A stretch of 64,000 nt of DNA, from NCBI GenBank assembly GCA_027924585.1, contig BSBM01000372.1:5749001-5813000 (forward strand), written 5' to 3'. This stretch comes from Larix kaempferi (lineage: Eukaryota > Streptophyta > Pinopsida > Pinales > Pinaceae). Both the position numbers and the translations under genes were made by a program. This document shows positions 1 through 11,960 of this stretch, in pieces. Under the pieces are notes generated by a model. That model was given only the letters and a program-made list of their open reading frames with translations. It ran no database searches and was not told where the DNA came from. Each line of letters starts with the position of its first letter. The stretch's first letter is position 1.

Positions 1-703
1 ATGATGAAGATGTTGATGATGATGGTGATGGTGATGGTGACGGTGATGGTGATGGTGATGATGAAGAAGATGGTTTAGTGCCAAGGTTTGGGTGAGGGTT
101 AGGGTAGAGTTATATAAGGAAATTGAATTAGGGTTAGAGTTATGGTTAATGATGATGATGAAGATGGTGATGATGATGAAGACGTTGATGATGATGGTGA
201 TGGTGATGAAGATGATGATGATGATGACGAAGAAGATGTGATGATGGAGATGTTGATGAGGAACCTAGAGATGACAATGATGATGAAGATGTTGATAATG
301 ATGATGATGGTGATGATGATGAAGACATTGATGGTGATGGTGATGGTGATGGTGATGGTGATGGTGATGATGAAGAAGATTGTTTAGTGCTAGGGTTTGG
401 GTGGGATTAGGGTTAGAGTTAGAGTTAATGATGATGATGAAGATGGTGATTATGATGAAGACGTTGATGATGATTGTGATGGTGATGAAGATGATGATGA
501 TGATGACGAAGAAGATGTGATGATGTAGATGTTGATGAGGAACCTAGAGATGACAATGATGATGAGGATGTTAATGATGATGATGATGGTGGTGATGATG
601 AAGACATTGATGGTGATGGTGATGGTGATGATGAAGAAGATGGTTTAGTGCTAGGGTTTGGGTGAGGTTTAGGGTTAGAGTTATAGAAGGAAATTGAATT
701 AGG
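1..703. repeat. GATGAT-rich repeat with telomere-like spacers
   Basis: About two and a half copies of a long unit are present. Each consists of a purine-rich GAT/GAA/GGT trinucleotide tract of 200-300 bp followed by a spacer holding a GTTTAGTG word, AGGGTTTGGG and AGGGTTAGGG-like strings. The GTTTAGTG word recurs at 73, 382 and 643, giving periods of 309 and 261. The forward frame reads as long Asp/Glu runs and the reverse as Ser/His runs. These are consequences of the trinucleotide repeat and I do not call them genes. The spacers resemble degenerate plant telomere repeats (TTTAGGG). Confidence 0.85.
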
Positions 704-2750
704 TCATTTCTCTAATGTACATTTTTTATTAATGGTATGGCTTAGTCTAAGGTGATGCTCTCAAATAGCTATTTAATTATGAAATATTTAGCAAGACATG
801 AATTAAATTTAAGATAATTGTATTATTGAATATAGTGAGCATTGAGCATGGGGAACCAAGTCTATGAATATGTGTATTGTTAAATATAATTTTGTTGGGT
901 GAAGCCAATAACCAACATAATCAACATAATATAAGATTTTTTTGGGTTGGGGATATACCTCAAGGTACCCAAAGAATGAAAAAAATTTGGGTGGGCACAA
1001 AACCAAGAGAACAAAAAATGTTGAAGAGGACATGTGGGGTGGGAGGTCGGCCTCCAAAAACTCAAACATTGACATGAGCGAGGTAGGTCTAAAGAAAATT
1101 ATCTCATACCAAATGAGAGAAGTGGTAGGTAGGTCTCTAGGTATATAAAGAAACTTCTCTCATACCAAATGAGGTAGGTCTAAAGAAACTTCTTTTGTGA
1201 AGTGGTGTTGCATTTTGAAGTTCCCTTGGTCATTGTGTTCTAGTTGCATTGTTGGTTTTGGCTATTTGTTCCCAATGTTAGGAGTTTTTTTTTTTTTTTT
1301 ATCTGTAACTTTTGTGTAGAGCTCTAGGCATTCATCTAAAATTTTCCCAATCTATCTATCCAAGTGTCATTATGTGTCATTATCCAATATATATCTACAT
1401 ATTCATACACATAAATGGAAAGTGAGAAAGGGGAGAATGTAACTTTAGATCCATCAATAATTATCCTTTTATTAATCCCTAACAAATATTTATTTTTACA
1501 ATGTATACCTCTAGTCAACTTTTTATCCTAGTTGACTAGTTTAATAAAGCTCCTACAACAATTCCAATAGAGGATTTTCAACACAAGGGATGGGCCTCTA
1601 GACCTCGAGCCTGGTGATTTAAAAAAATAAAGGTCATTAGGACCTAAATGAATATTTGCATGCTCTTGAGCCATGAACAAGTCCTTGAATCACTACACAA
1701 GCTCTCTATATGGGATATAACATGGCCTTTGTTTTGGATACTGATTCCATTTGGAGGTTTTGTGCACTAAGGATGGGTCTTTAGGTATTGACAATGATAA
1801 GGTGAGGACATATGAGGGCTCAAATCGAATATAAATGTTTTAAGGATATTATCAATCAAGATTACCTCAACCCCTAGACATGCCCTTTAAAAGAATTTTT
1901 TATCTTTGAGTGTGATATGGGTGTCAACATGAGGTTTTGACTACTAAGGATGGATCTTGGCGTCTTGACCATGGTTGAGGTGATGACACTGAGATTCATA
2001 TCACTCCAATGAATCTTCCATGGATCATGGGGTAAAATGATGTCTTGAACCATTGAGTTGACTATGTTCAATATGTGTCTTAACGTCAAAAAATCCAAGA
2101 TACTTAAATTACGAAGAGTGATTATCAATATTACCAAAACATTGAAGACATTATCAACACTAAGGGTCTATTCCAACTTGTGCAAGTAGTAGTTCAACAC
2201 ATTAACCATGCTTTCATTAAAAACACATACTAACACACAAAGAACGATCCATATGTAACTCCATTAACAATTCTCTTTTATTGCTCAAACCAATTGCACC
2301 TATGCACACCCCTCATGTTTGAACTAATTCAAGTGATATGCTTAACCCTTCCATCCAAGCACACATATGAAGTTCTCATATATCTAGGTTAATTTGATAT
2401 AATATGTGATGAAATGCTTGTTAGAATTGACTATTATAACCATTATAAGGTTAAGTATGGAAGAAGTCATCATCTCCTATTTATTTTTTTGTAGCCCTAA
2501 AGTCACAACACTTTGTAATGTAAATATCACTCCTTAGTTTGCTTGGTTAGGTATGTTGTTCCTGAAAGGAAAAGATGAAAGATCCATTCAAATACAAGGG
2601 ACTCATATTGAGGTCACTTGGTGTCTAGAAATAACACCTATATGTATGTGAAAACTTTTACATGACATTGTTATTGAAGACAAAATCATGTATGCAAAAA
2701 TGTAATCAAAGACATAGTCATATAGACAAGTGCAGATCCATCTATTAATA
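704..2750. other. Non-coding stretch, no gene recognised
   Basis: About 2 kb of AT-rich sequence in which I recognise no coding region, RNA gene or element termini. Around 1078-1190 a short segment containing GAGGTAGGTCTAAAGAAA and a CATACCAAATGAG word is present twice, with a TATATAAAG-type box at about 1143 between them, so this could be a worn LTR or promoter. A T run lies near 1287-1303. Short open frames at 809-1148 and 1874-2137 show no recognisable motifs. Confidence 0.5.
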
Positions 2751-2815
2751 TGCAAAAATCATCCAATCATGTACAATTTTTGGAAAAATGGAACATCGTT
2801 CTCAACGTCTATATA

Positions 2816-2909
2816 ATGGCAACTCGTGCCCTATACAAAATATGGCAACTCGTGCCCTATACAAAATATGGCCCATGGTGCCCTATACAAAATATGGCAA
2901 CTCGTGCCC
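2816..2909. repeat. 26-bp tandem repeat, 3.6 copies
   Basis: Units begin at 2816, 2842, 2868 and 2894. The first two are identical; the third differs in the middle (CCCATG instead of CAACTC) and the fourth is cut short. The array lies about 40 bp beyond the end of the last exon of the minus-strand gene that ends at 2949. Confidence 0.9.
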
Positions 2910-2948
2910 AAAATGCCACATCGTGGCTAGTGTACATAGGAGCGTCTC

Positions 2949-3785
2949 TCAATCCTCCTGCCCACCCTCAGAGCTCCCAGGTGCATATCCAAAATCGATC
3001 TTCCTCTTCTTTGTGCTAGAGGAAGCTGGGTCTTTCGGGCATCTTGGACCACGTCCCACTAAGCCCTGAAATGACAACAATAATTTGTCAACTTTTTCTG
3101 GCAAATATACAAGTATAAAACATAATTTAAAAATAAAAATAGTTTTCAAATCTTAGATAACTCACCACATGCAAGATTGTAAGTCATGAGGGGGTCTCCC
3201 TCCTCCGTGCTCCTAGTCTCTCAGCAGTTTCACCCTGCAACATTTAGAACAATAAGATAAATGATGAAATTAGATGCATATAGTAATTTTCGTTAAAATT
3301 CAACAAGATTTTCATAAACTAGTCAATCTCACCATGAACATAGCTAGCAGGTCTTCAGCGCTGGCAGATGGAGAAATCGGCTGGAAAACCTACTCCGATG
3401 CTAGGGTGGATAGTATAGGGGAGTATGTAGCAACATCAAAGGTGGCTACACCACTGGGGGGTATAGTGGAAGAAGGGGGGGGTGGCAGAAGAAGGCATGG
3501 ACTGGGGTGGGCGAAGTGGAGGTGCATGTCTAGGACTATAAACCCCAACTGGCTATAGTATGGATTGGGGCACCCTGGAAGGGGAAGCGAGTGTGGTGGG
3601 GGAATGTGGGGGAGAGAAAGGTCTGTGTTGCAGCGGAGGGATGGGTGACTGTGGATGGTTGGTGTGTTGTGGTCGGATGGGGGAGGGAGGGAACATGGGA
3701 AACTGATACAGAGGTGGAGTTGGATATGAAACGTAAGGGGGAGCTAGACGGAACTGTGGTACTATATAGGGGGGGGGATGGATGG
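2949..3785 (-). pseudogene. 3' exons of a split minus-strand gene of unknown function
   Basis: Three exons can be drawn on the minus strand from splice signals. The first runs from 3785 to 3333 and has a GTGAG donor. It encodes a Pro/Tyr/His-rich segment (PPP, PPY and SPP runs), with the reading frame blurred by a G homopolymer near 3770. The second is 3234-3166 (acceptor TTGCAG, donor GTGAG, phase 0/0). The third is 3065 down to a stop at 2949, with acceptor TTTCAG. The last two join in frame and end with a basic, NLS-like STKKRK stretch and GSSEGGQED. One in-frame TGA inside the middle exon is a likely CGA-to-TGA decay. The 5' exons lie at 28247-31780, displaced by the retrotransposon inserted at 3785. 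I do not recognise the family. It could be a captured or antisense gene of an older transposon rather than a host gene. Confidence 0.55.
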
Positions 3786-4679
3786 TGTTACACCTAAATC
3801 TTACCATCATGAGACTCAGTGTAAACATTCCTAAAGTTTCCTTGACTAAGTCATTAACTTGGATGAGAAGCAAACCCTTTTATACTGGGTTTTGAGAGGT
3901 CGTCGTAGGTTGTCCTCATGCAACCTGCGACGTCACAGGTTGTCCTCTTACAGACTGCGACGATGTCAGTTAATGGACTAAAATAGCTTCTTCGAGCCCA
4001 TTATCGAAGCTAGATAATGCGTATCCCTATCCCTATCCTTTGGGGAAGTTGGCATTTGGTTCCTAACCTCTTGGAAGGATCCTCTATCTCTCTCCTACCA
4101 TATGTTAACCTACCCTATCCACTCAGTCCTATATAAGTGAAGCTCACTCCCATTCCAATGGGAGGAAGTCTATAGTATCTAATTGCTGGTGAAATTAGCT
4201 TAGGAGAGATCTCTATTCATTCTTGAAAGATCCATCATCCCTTTGGAGGCTTTGGCATCGACTTGATCAGAGAAGGATTGCTACGTTAAGTCATTGGTTG
4301 CAATCTCTTTATCCTATGTATTCCCCTTTTAATACAGTAATATAAGTGCTTTCCACCAATCTCATTGTGTTAATGATATATTGTGTAGTTTTCCTGCTTA
4401 ACCTCTTTCTTAGATCTATTATTGTGTAGATTCTATTTTACTGCTTTAGTTGTTGTGTTGTCTTGATAGGTTTCTCAGCTCAGATTTGAAAACTATCAAG
4501 CTTTGGAGCAACATTCAAGGAGAAAGGATCAACGATTCAGAGGGTAAGAGCATCTAGTTTCTTGATCTCTAATTAGAGCTAGGAGAGTTATTTATATTCT
4601 ATCTCTATTTGTTCTAGACTCACATTGGGATAGGGAGATCAGTCCTCGAGTTCGCACTTGGTAGATTGTCCATCAAACG
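3786..4679 (+). repeat. 5' LTR of the Tat-like gypsy element
   Basis: This aligns end to end with 27348-28241 and has the same length. It starts TGTTAC; its last base is G where the 3' LTR has A, so the terminal CA is lost. A CTATATAAG box lies at 4129-4137. Upstream, at about 3905-3966, two near-repeats of AGGTTGTCCTC occur. The first forms a short hairpin, AGGTTG with CAACCT around an 8-base loop. Confidence 0.9.
4129..4137 (+). promoter_or_regulatory. TATA box in the gypsy LTR
   Basis: CTATATAAG is conserved at the equivalent place in the 3' LTR (27691-27699), as expected for the LTR's RNA polymerase II promoter. It marks the U3 side, with the start of R expected about 30 bp downstream. 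Confidence 0.65.
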
Positions 4680-6476
4680 AATCTAGAGACCATACTAGGG
4701 AATACATTCTTTTTTTGTAGTTTTCAATTTGAATTCTATTTTCAATTGATTTCTTTTGCAAGCCATTTTATTTTTCCTCCTAAGTCTTTTTCACCATCAT
4801 ATCTTCACTTTGAAGAGTCTATAGTCCTCCTATGAGTCCGTATTCACTATTTTCAAACCATTTTATTGCTCATTGTTTTGAGATTTGTTCATTCTTGAAC
4901 TTGGATCTCTCCCATCGCACCTGGGCAGTGCAACCAGAGCATTGATTTGACCTCTGCTTCTCTGTTTGTTGGCCTATAGTCGCAACCCATCCACAGGTTT
5001 ACTGCAACATCGTCGCATTTCCCGTGCTATTAAACTACGGCGGTCGCTCTATGTATACACATAGACTACACTGATCTGTCAAAATTGACATGTGGGAAGC
5101 CCCCTCCATCTTTTTGATTTGATTTTTGGTTTGGTGTGTAGACCCCCCTTTGTGCTGCAAGATCTAGTTAGAGAATTCATGTTGATTAGTGTGTTTAAAG
5201 TGTTTGGTTGTGTGATTTGCATTGGGCCTCATTTGTTGACAAATGTAAGCTTGGTAGTGGTGGACACCTTGGCTTCCCCATCTTCATCCACTTAGCCCTG
5301 TCATCTTCCCTCTCCTCACCCGATCTGAAACTTACACTGGATCTGATCCCAAAGTTTCTTTTTACACTTGTCACCTTACTTTTGTTTGCATTCGGTTGTT
5401 TGATTGAGTGTTTTGAGTGTTTTGAAGTGTTTTCGGTCCATTCGAGTGCTTGTCTTTTGCTTGAGATTTCTTGAGTTTTAGAGTGCTGCAAATCAATGTT
5501 CTTTTCAGTTATACATGCATAAAAATATGAATATTATCAAGTTGCTATCTTGGCATATCATTGGAAATTGAAAGTGCATCATTTTCACTATTTTCAAGTA
5601 CATTTGTAAATTGTTGTATAAATTACTTCATGCATTGGAATCGTCATTCAATAATCTTTTGGGAAAGTTTGAAAAAGAATTAATCAACTGTGTTTTTCGA
5701 GAACTATGAATCAATCATTTTCTTTAAGAATTCGAATGAGATCAAGTTCCTTTACAAAAGTGACTCCATGCTTGAGAAATTTGTATGCATTTTTGGTTTT
5801 GGTATTTTAAAGCCATCATAGCGAAATTAAAAAGTTAGAGTGCTCTAGATACGAAAATTCTCTCTTTTCATCTCTTAATTTTTGATTCGAAAAGACAAAA
5901 TAAAATATTTGGATTTGGTTGTTATGCCTGTTGATTTTTTGAGTTTTGCTTGAAAAACGGAAAACAAAAAGAGTAGTTTTTGTCACTTTGGTAGATTTTG
6001 GGATTGTGTTGCATTGTGTTGCTTTGGTAAAATCATTGGAAAGAATTTTCTCCTTCCCATACATAGAGTTCATCAAAAGGAAAGAATACTTTTTGGATGT
6101 AGTTAGGGCCTACATTCTGTTTACGATTATGTACTCACCTCATGCATTCACCTAACCGTTGAGATAAAATTAACGGTAGCACTAGGGTAAAATTTTTAGT
6201 AACTTGTGTGTAAGTTAGAGACGTGTTCTGACCTCATAAAACGTGGCAGCTGTCGTTATTTTCCAGCACTGTATTCCAAGGGTATTGTATTCTTACACGT
6301 ACTTATCGGTATATTGAGGCTCTTTCACGTACCAACCAGGTATATTGAAGCTCTTTCACGTACCCACCAAGTACTTTGTGTACTTGGCATATATCGAAAG
6401 GTGTTTCACGTACTTGGAGTATATAAAAAGGTGTTTCACGTACTTGGTAGTATATAGGAAGGTCTCGTGCCATACA
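4680..6476 (+). other. Leader of the gypsy element (first part)
   Basis: Untranslated leader between the 5' LTR and gag, cut at 6476 by the copia insertion and continuing at 13253. It is T-rich. Open frames at 5092-5491 and 5816-6155 overlap on both strands without motifs and are not called genes. The final 180 bp are a minisatellite (separate entry). Long leaders are usual in Tat/Ogre-type elements. Confidence 0.6.
6295..6466 (+). repeat. CACGTAC minisatellite in the gypsy leader
   Basis: The word TTTCACGTAC or ACACGTAC recurs at about 6295, 6326, 6357, 6407 and 6437. It is embedded in a 30-31 bp unit whose rest reads like TTGGAGTATATNNAAAGGTG. Related units continue on the other side of the copia insertion (13291, 13661), so the array predates that insertion. 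Confidence 0.75.
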
Positions 6477-7048
6477 TGTTGATGTATATGTAACTTCGGA
6501 ATGTATTTCACCTATGTATATTGTACTCTATAGATATGTTATTATTCCTCTATACGTAAGTGTCGTCATTTGTATTGACAAGTTTCGCAAGTGTCGTAAC
6601 TTGTTGTGATGGGTTATTAGACAACCAAGTGTGGGGTTGGACCTGATTAGTATAACCATGGGTTATTAGACTAAGTTAGACAAGTCAGCCCTGCTAGGTT
6701 ATTAGGAAGGTCAGGTCATGTATAAATAGAGTACGGGAAGCACTCTATTTGATTATCTCATTATTCACTTCTACACTACTTGGAAAGTGGCGCACTAGTG
6801 GAGGAGGAGGTTCAGCTGATAGGAGGACTATCTCTATGTACTTTGGTTGTATCATTTCTCTTTCTATCTCTGATGAAGTTGTGAGGTTTTTCACCTTTAT
6901 GGTTTTCCCCAGTGAAATTATATGTGTCTATTGTCTCATGTGATTGCTTCGTGTGATTGATATGCATTGTTATACTTGATATGTTGTACATGTTATTCTC
7001 TCAGTAAAGATCCTAGAGTATGTTGAATTAATGATAAAAAAATTAACA
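6477..7048 (+). repeat. 5' LTR of copia element 1
   Basis: 572 bp, TGTTGATG to TTAACA. A TATAAATAG box lies at 6721-6729 and is conserved at 12921-12929 in the 3' LTR. Confidence 0.95.
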
Positions 7049-7064
7049 TGGTATCAGCTCGCTA
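7049..7064 (+). other. Primer-binding site, initiator Met tRNA type
   Basis: TGGTATCAGCTCGCTA directly follows the LTR end. The first eight bases match the usual plant copia PBS (TGGTATCAGAGC), complementary to the 3' end of initiator Met tRNA; the inner bases have drifted. Confidence 0.85.
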
Positions 7065-7620
7065 ACCTGAGAAGAAGACACTGTGCAGTTGCGGAAACTA
7101 GGGTTTCATGCTTATTGGGTTTATCTCCACAGATATTGAAAGGAAGTAGGGTATTTTTGACTCTCCTCAGCAAGGCACATCTTTCTGTCTAATCAGAATT
7201 CAATTCTGGGCACTTTCATTTTTGGCCCTAAAAATTAGGGTTTCTAGAAAAATAGGAATTTATGAAATCTGACATAGTTGAATGCTCCTTGGAAAAATCG
7301 AAGTATAGAGCCTTCGATCGAGATTTTTGGTTGGGTGAAGCTCTGGGAAACGCAAACCCTAACTCAGGGTCCTCCCTAGTGAATCTGGGAAATTGAAAAG
7401 CATTTATGAAGGGTGAAACTTTGCAGTTTTCAATTTCTGAGTATACCAGGCTGATTAGCTCATCAAGGCGCATATTTCTATCCTTTCTGAAAGTTGAAAT
7501 TCACGTTTTGAATTTTTAGGGTTTCTTTGATAAACCCTAATCCAGCACGAGATCCAAATTTCTGCAAATCAAGTGGTAAGACCTAAATCTTTTCTATTTC
7601 CATTTGAAGTACTCTTTAAG

Positions 7621-9465
7621 ATGTCTCACCACACCAAGCTTGAGGATAAGCTTGAAGGGGATGATAAATTCCGAGCATGGAAGTATAGGATTGGGTTAAT
7701 CTTGGAAGAGAATGAATTGGACACCTGCATAAGTTCTGAGGTCCCTGTCCCAGAGGAAGAAGAGGCTAAGGCCTTACATAAGAAGAATTTGGTCAAGGAA
7801 AAGAGGATCATTGTTGATTCTATCAAAGACCATCTCATACCACATGTGTCATCTCTAAACACACCCAAGGAGATGTTTGATTCCCTAACCAAGCTCTTTG
7901 AAGGGAAGAACATAAATCATAAGATGACTCTGCAGAACCAATTAAAAGGTGTAAAGCTTCAGAATGGAGAGATGATTCAATCCTATTTCTCTAAGGTCTC
8001 TATGATCAAGGAACAACTTGAAGTTGTGGATGAAGTAGTAGATAATGGTGAAGTTGTCATGACCACATTGAATGGCCTACCTAGGTCATGGGACTCCTTC
8101 ATCCAAGGAATCTGTGCAAGAAGGAAGTTGATCTCTTTCTGTAGACTAGGGGAGGAATGCTCACAAGAAGAAGCAAGGCTTGTGGCTCGAGAAGAAAATA
8201 TGGGAAATGAAGATCAAGCTCTCACATCACACACCAAGAAAGGAAGGTCAAAGAGGGAGCATTCTCATACCAAGAAATCTTCACACCACCATTAACATAA
8301 AGATAAGAAAGATCTCAAAAGCTTCACATGTAATGAGAAGGGACACTTTGCTTCAGATTGTCCTAAAAACAAAAAGAACAACAAAAACAACTTCAACAAA
8401 AGGAAGAAGAAAAACAAGAAGAGATATCGTGCTCATGCTACCGAGGATAATAAACCTCTCAAGAAGAAGGCTAGAGCAGAAAGTGATGACTCATCTAGTG
8501 AAGATGAATATGTTCTAATATCTGCTCTCACAGGTACTATCTCTCATGGTTGTAATGATTGGCTTATTGATAGTGGGGCTTCCAAACACATGAATGGGTT
8601 TAAAGAATCTTTTGCAAATCTATCTAAACATGAGTCACCCCATAAGGTGAAACTTGGGGATGACTATCCATACCCTATTAAGGGAAGTGGTGAAGCCTCC
8701 TACAATCTAGACTCTGGGAAGTCTTTGAAGATGAAATGTGTTCTATATGTACCTGGGCTCAAGAAAAACTTACTCTCCATATCTACATTGGATGCAAAAG
8801 GTATGAGGGTTGCATTTGTAGATGGCCAAGTACTAATGTGGCCAAAAGGTAAAACTATAGATGATGCAGTAGTGATTGGAGAGCAAGAGGGAGGATTGTA
8901 CAAACTAAAGGGAAAACCTGAACATGCCATGGTACATGAATCCATGGAGCTAAGTGAACTTTGGCATAGAAGGATTGCTCATGTAAACTATAGGGCACTA
9001 CCTATTGCAAGCAAACCTATAAAGGGTCTTCCGGAAATCAACACAAAGCATGAAGGGGTTTGCAAAGTATGTGCAAAAGAAAAGAAAATTAAGAAGGCAT
9101 TTCCAAGCAGTGAAAGCAAAGCTAAAGGAATCTTGGAAATTATCCACTCTGATGTATGCAGTCCGATGTCATCCAGTTCTCTAAGTGGGTATGTATACTA
9201 TGTCACTTTCATTGATGATTTATGTAGGAAGACTTGGGTTTACTTCTTGAATAACAAAGATGAAGTGTTTGATAAGTTCAAGGAATTCAAAACCTTGATG
9301 GAAAATCAAACTGATAAGAAGATCAAGACATTCAGATCTGACAATGGCAGAGAATTCACTTCAGGTGATTTCAAGAAACTATGCACTGATTCAGGGATTA
9401 AGAGGGAGTTCACCACTCATTACAATTCACAACAGAAAGGAGTAGAAGAAGTTATTACAGAATAG
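7621..9465 (+). pseudogene. copia gag-protease-integrase polyprotein, one internal stop, truncated
   Basis: Starts at ATG 7621 (MSHHTKLEDKL) and stays in one frame to 9465 except for a TAA at 8293-8295. The N-terminal half is a copia gag (FRAWKYRIGLIL, LEGKNINHKMTLQNQL region). Just past the TAA is a zinc knuckle, FTCNEKGHFASDC, in which the first Cys of CX2CX4HX4C is replaced by Ser. Protease follows with WLIDSGASKHM, then the pre-integrase LWHRRIAHVNY, then integrase with HSDVC and FRSDNG and the third acidic residue in QQKGVEE. The frame stops at 9463-9465, just after that Glu. The C-terminal half of integrase is missing, and its next recognisable piece (ADPVRKQRFRGSPPNKQ) is in another frame just downstream. 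Confidence 0.93.
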
Positions 9466-9529
9466 GACTCTAGCAGATCCTGTAAGGAAGCAAAGATTCA
9501 GAGGGAGTCCACCCAACAAACAAACAAAG

Positions 9530-9935
9530 ATAAGTATTTGAATTGTCATTTCTTATATAAATAATGTTATTCAATGATGTATATGTTCCTAGACTAAGGG
9601 TGTGAATTATGCATATTAGAATAATTGCATTAATGAACAATATACTACTAATATGCATGTGATAGGTAAGTGGCCTATGGCACTGTACAAAATTCCATTG
9701 CTACTTATCTAGAATGAAACCTCTTTGCTGACATGTTGGGAGTTGTGCACACTCTTAACAATGTTCTGGTAGAGATTGGAAGGCATCTAGAAAGTTACGG
9801 GAAATGGATAAATGTTGTATTGATGCATTGGCTAAGATAATTGCATGACTATATGACAGATTTATTTATGTGTAAGAATTTATTCTGAAAAAACTAAGAG
9901 ATGTTTCTAATCATGCAATTTAACTTGTTTTGTAG
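9530..9935 (+). other. Intron-like block between integrase and RT of copia 1
   Basis: Non-coding, T-rich sequence replaces what should be continuous polyprotein. It begins AAAGATAAGTATTTG (possible donor GTATTTG at 9534, or a GTAAGT donor turned into ATAAGT) and ends TTTTGTAG before GAAAG. The second copia element has a homologous block at 59309-59756 with the same beginning, the same TGTAG end, and shared interior words such as TGAAACCTCTTTGCT and GGGAGTTGTGCACACTCTT. Coding sequence resumes on both sides. Confidence 0.6.
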
Positions 9936-10058
9936 GAAAGATCGTATACCATCACCTACAAACGAAGGACTACAACATTTGTTCAGCAACAAAGTTATCT
10001 ATTGAAGATATTGAAGATATTAAAGTTCCCAGGATTCGGGAAGAATGCCATGATCGAG

Positions 10059-11519
10059 AAGTATCAGTCGATCATGAAGAATGATGTTTGGGATGTGGTC
10101 CCAAGACCTAAAGGGAAGTCTGTTGTGACTTCCAAGTGGATCTACAAGATCAAGTATGCTGCAGATGGCAGTATATAAAAGTAGAAAGCAAGATTTGTAG
10201 CTTGTGGCTTCTCCCAGAAAGAGGGAATAGACTATGAAGAAACTTTTACCCCTATAGCCAGGTACACTTCCATCAGATCAGTACTTTCCCTGGCTACAGT
10301 GATGAAATGGAAGATACACCAGATGGATGTCAAGACAGCTTTCTTGAATGGTGTAGTCGAGGAGGAAGTGTATGTGGAGCAGCCACTTGGTTTTGAGACA
10401 CATGACAGGGAGTCACATGTGTGCAGGTTGAATAAAGCCTTTTATGGCTTGAAGCAAGCTCCTAGGACTTGGTATGGTCGGATAGACAGCTTTCTATCCA
10501 GTTTGGGATTTACTAAGAGTAAAGCAGATTCCAACCTTTATTACAAGGTTGAGGAAGGCAATGCTGTGATACTACTTATGTATGTGGATGACCTGTTTGT
10601 TATAGGTGAGGATGGATTGATTTCCAATACCAAGAGGAATATTGCTGCCGAGTTCGAGATGAAAGATTTGGGGATGATGCACTATTTTGTAGGCATGGAG
10701 GTGTGGCAGAGTGTAGATGGAATCTTCCTTGGACAAGGGAAGTATGCAGTAGAGATCCTGAAGAGGTTCGGGATAATGGACTGCAAGGCCATGGCCACAC
10801 CTATGGTAATGAACCTAAAGCTTCGATGTGATGCTTCATCTGAGCCGGTTGATGTCACAGTGTATCGTCAGATGATTGGGTCCTTGATGTACCTAACGAA
10901 CACGAGACCATATATTTTCTTTGCGGTGAACACGTTGAGCCAGTTCTTGTCGGATCCCAAAAGTGTTCACCGGGTTGATGTAAAGCATATTCTGAGGTGC
11001 CTGAAGGGTACAATTGATTATGGGCTCAAGTATGATGCGAATCAAAATTTTAACCTGCAAGGTTATGTTGATTCAGACTCGGCAGGCAGTGCTGCAGATA
11101 GGAAGAGCACTTCTGGGTGCTACTTCAGTATGGGATTAGGTGTGATCTCTTGGTTTAGCAGGAAGCAATCCTACATATCACTGAGTACAGCCAAAGCAGA
11201 GTATGTTGCAGCTTGTTTGGCTAGTTGTGAGGCAGTATGGCTCAGGAAGCTATTGTATGAGTTATTTGATCTCTCGCTGGAGGCTACTGGTATCTTTTGT
11301 GACAACCAATGTTGTGTGAAGCTGTCTGAGAATCCGATGTTCCACGATAGGTCGAAGCACATTGAGATATGGTGCAGAGAGGAGCAATGAAGCTCCTATA
11401 TGTTGCGATGGATGAGCAGATTGCAGATGTGTTGATGAAACCACTAGCCAAAGTTAAGTTTGAATACTTCAGAGAGAGGCTTGGTCTTCTTCAGATTGAC
11501 AACACTTCGAGGAAGAAGT
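10059..11519 (+). pseudogene. copia reverse transcriptase and RNase H
   Basis: The frame runs from KYQSIMKNDVWDVV through KWIYKIKYAADGS, two stops near 10178-10186, then ARFVACGFSQKEG, IHQMDVKTAFLNG, LNKAFYGLKQAPR and the catalytic LLMYVDD. RNase H follows with YVDSDSAG and STAKAEYVAA. An open frame covers 10299-11390. At about 11366 the frame is lost between KHIEI and MVQRGAMK, and coding sense resumes in another frame to TSRKK and a stop at 11519-11521. Comparison with the second copia (60985-61025) shows that roughly 20 bp are missing at a GATATGG microrepeat. RVT_2 family, copia lineage. Confidence 0.95.
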
Positions 11520-11589
11520 GATGGACACATTTGCAGGATCCATTCCAAGCATGGTGAGAGGAGGATCCTTCCCATGGCTGTGGATGTAA

Positions 11590-11960
11590 GCATTGGATGA
11601 TGAGCATCAGGACGATGCTCCAATTACTGCTCTGTATATGCATCATGTTGGATGTTGGATATGATCAGTTGGATCATGTATATGTATATGCATCATGTTG
11701 AATGTTTGATATGATCAGTTGGATCATTTATTTGTATATGTATCAGATGGATGCATTGTATGATCAGGTAGATCATGTATGTTGATATGTGTCAGGTGGT
11801 TACATTATATGATCAGGTAGATCATGTATGTTGATATGTATCAGGTGGATACATTGTATGATCAGGTAGATCATGTATGATGATAAGTATCAGGTGGATA
11901 CATGGTATGCATCAGGTGGATGCATTGATGATCAGGATGATCATGCTTTGATTACATGCA
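11590..11960 (+). repeat. Post-pol tandem array 1 of copia 1 (about 49 bp)
   Basis: The word GATCAGGTAGATCATG recurs at 11762, 11811 and 11860, period 49, with more diverged units on both sides (GATCAGTTGGATCAT at about 11662 and 11715; GATCAGGATGATCATG at about 11930). Each unit alternates ATGATC and GATCAT words with TATCAGGTGGATACAT. Confidence 0.85.

Noticed and set aside
142-387. Acidic Asp/Glu-rich open frame and Ser/His-rich opposite frame
   Set aside because: Both are direct products of a GAT/GAA trinucleotide repeat; a second copy of the unit has the same pattern with a stop.
1-703. True telomere or subtelomere
   Set aside because: Telomere-like words are isolated and degenerate, not a TTTAGGG array.
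5092-5491. Overlapping open frames in the gypsy leader
   Set aside because: Opposite-strand overlapping frames without motifs, in a region expected to be untranslated leader.
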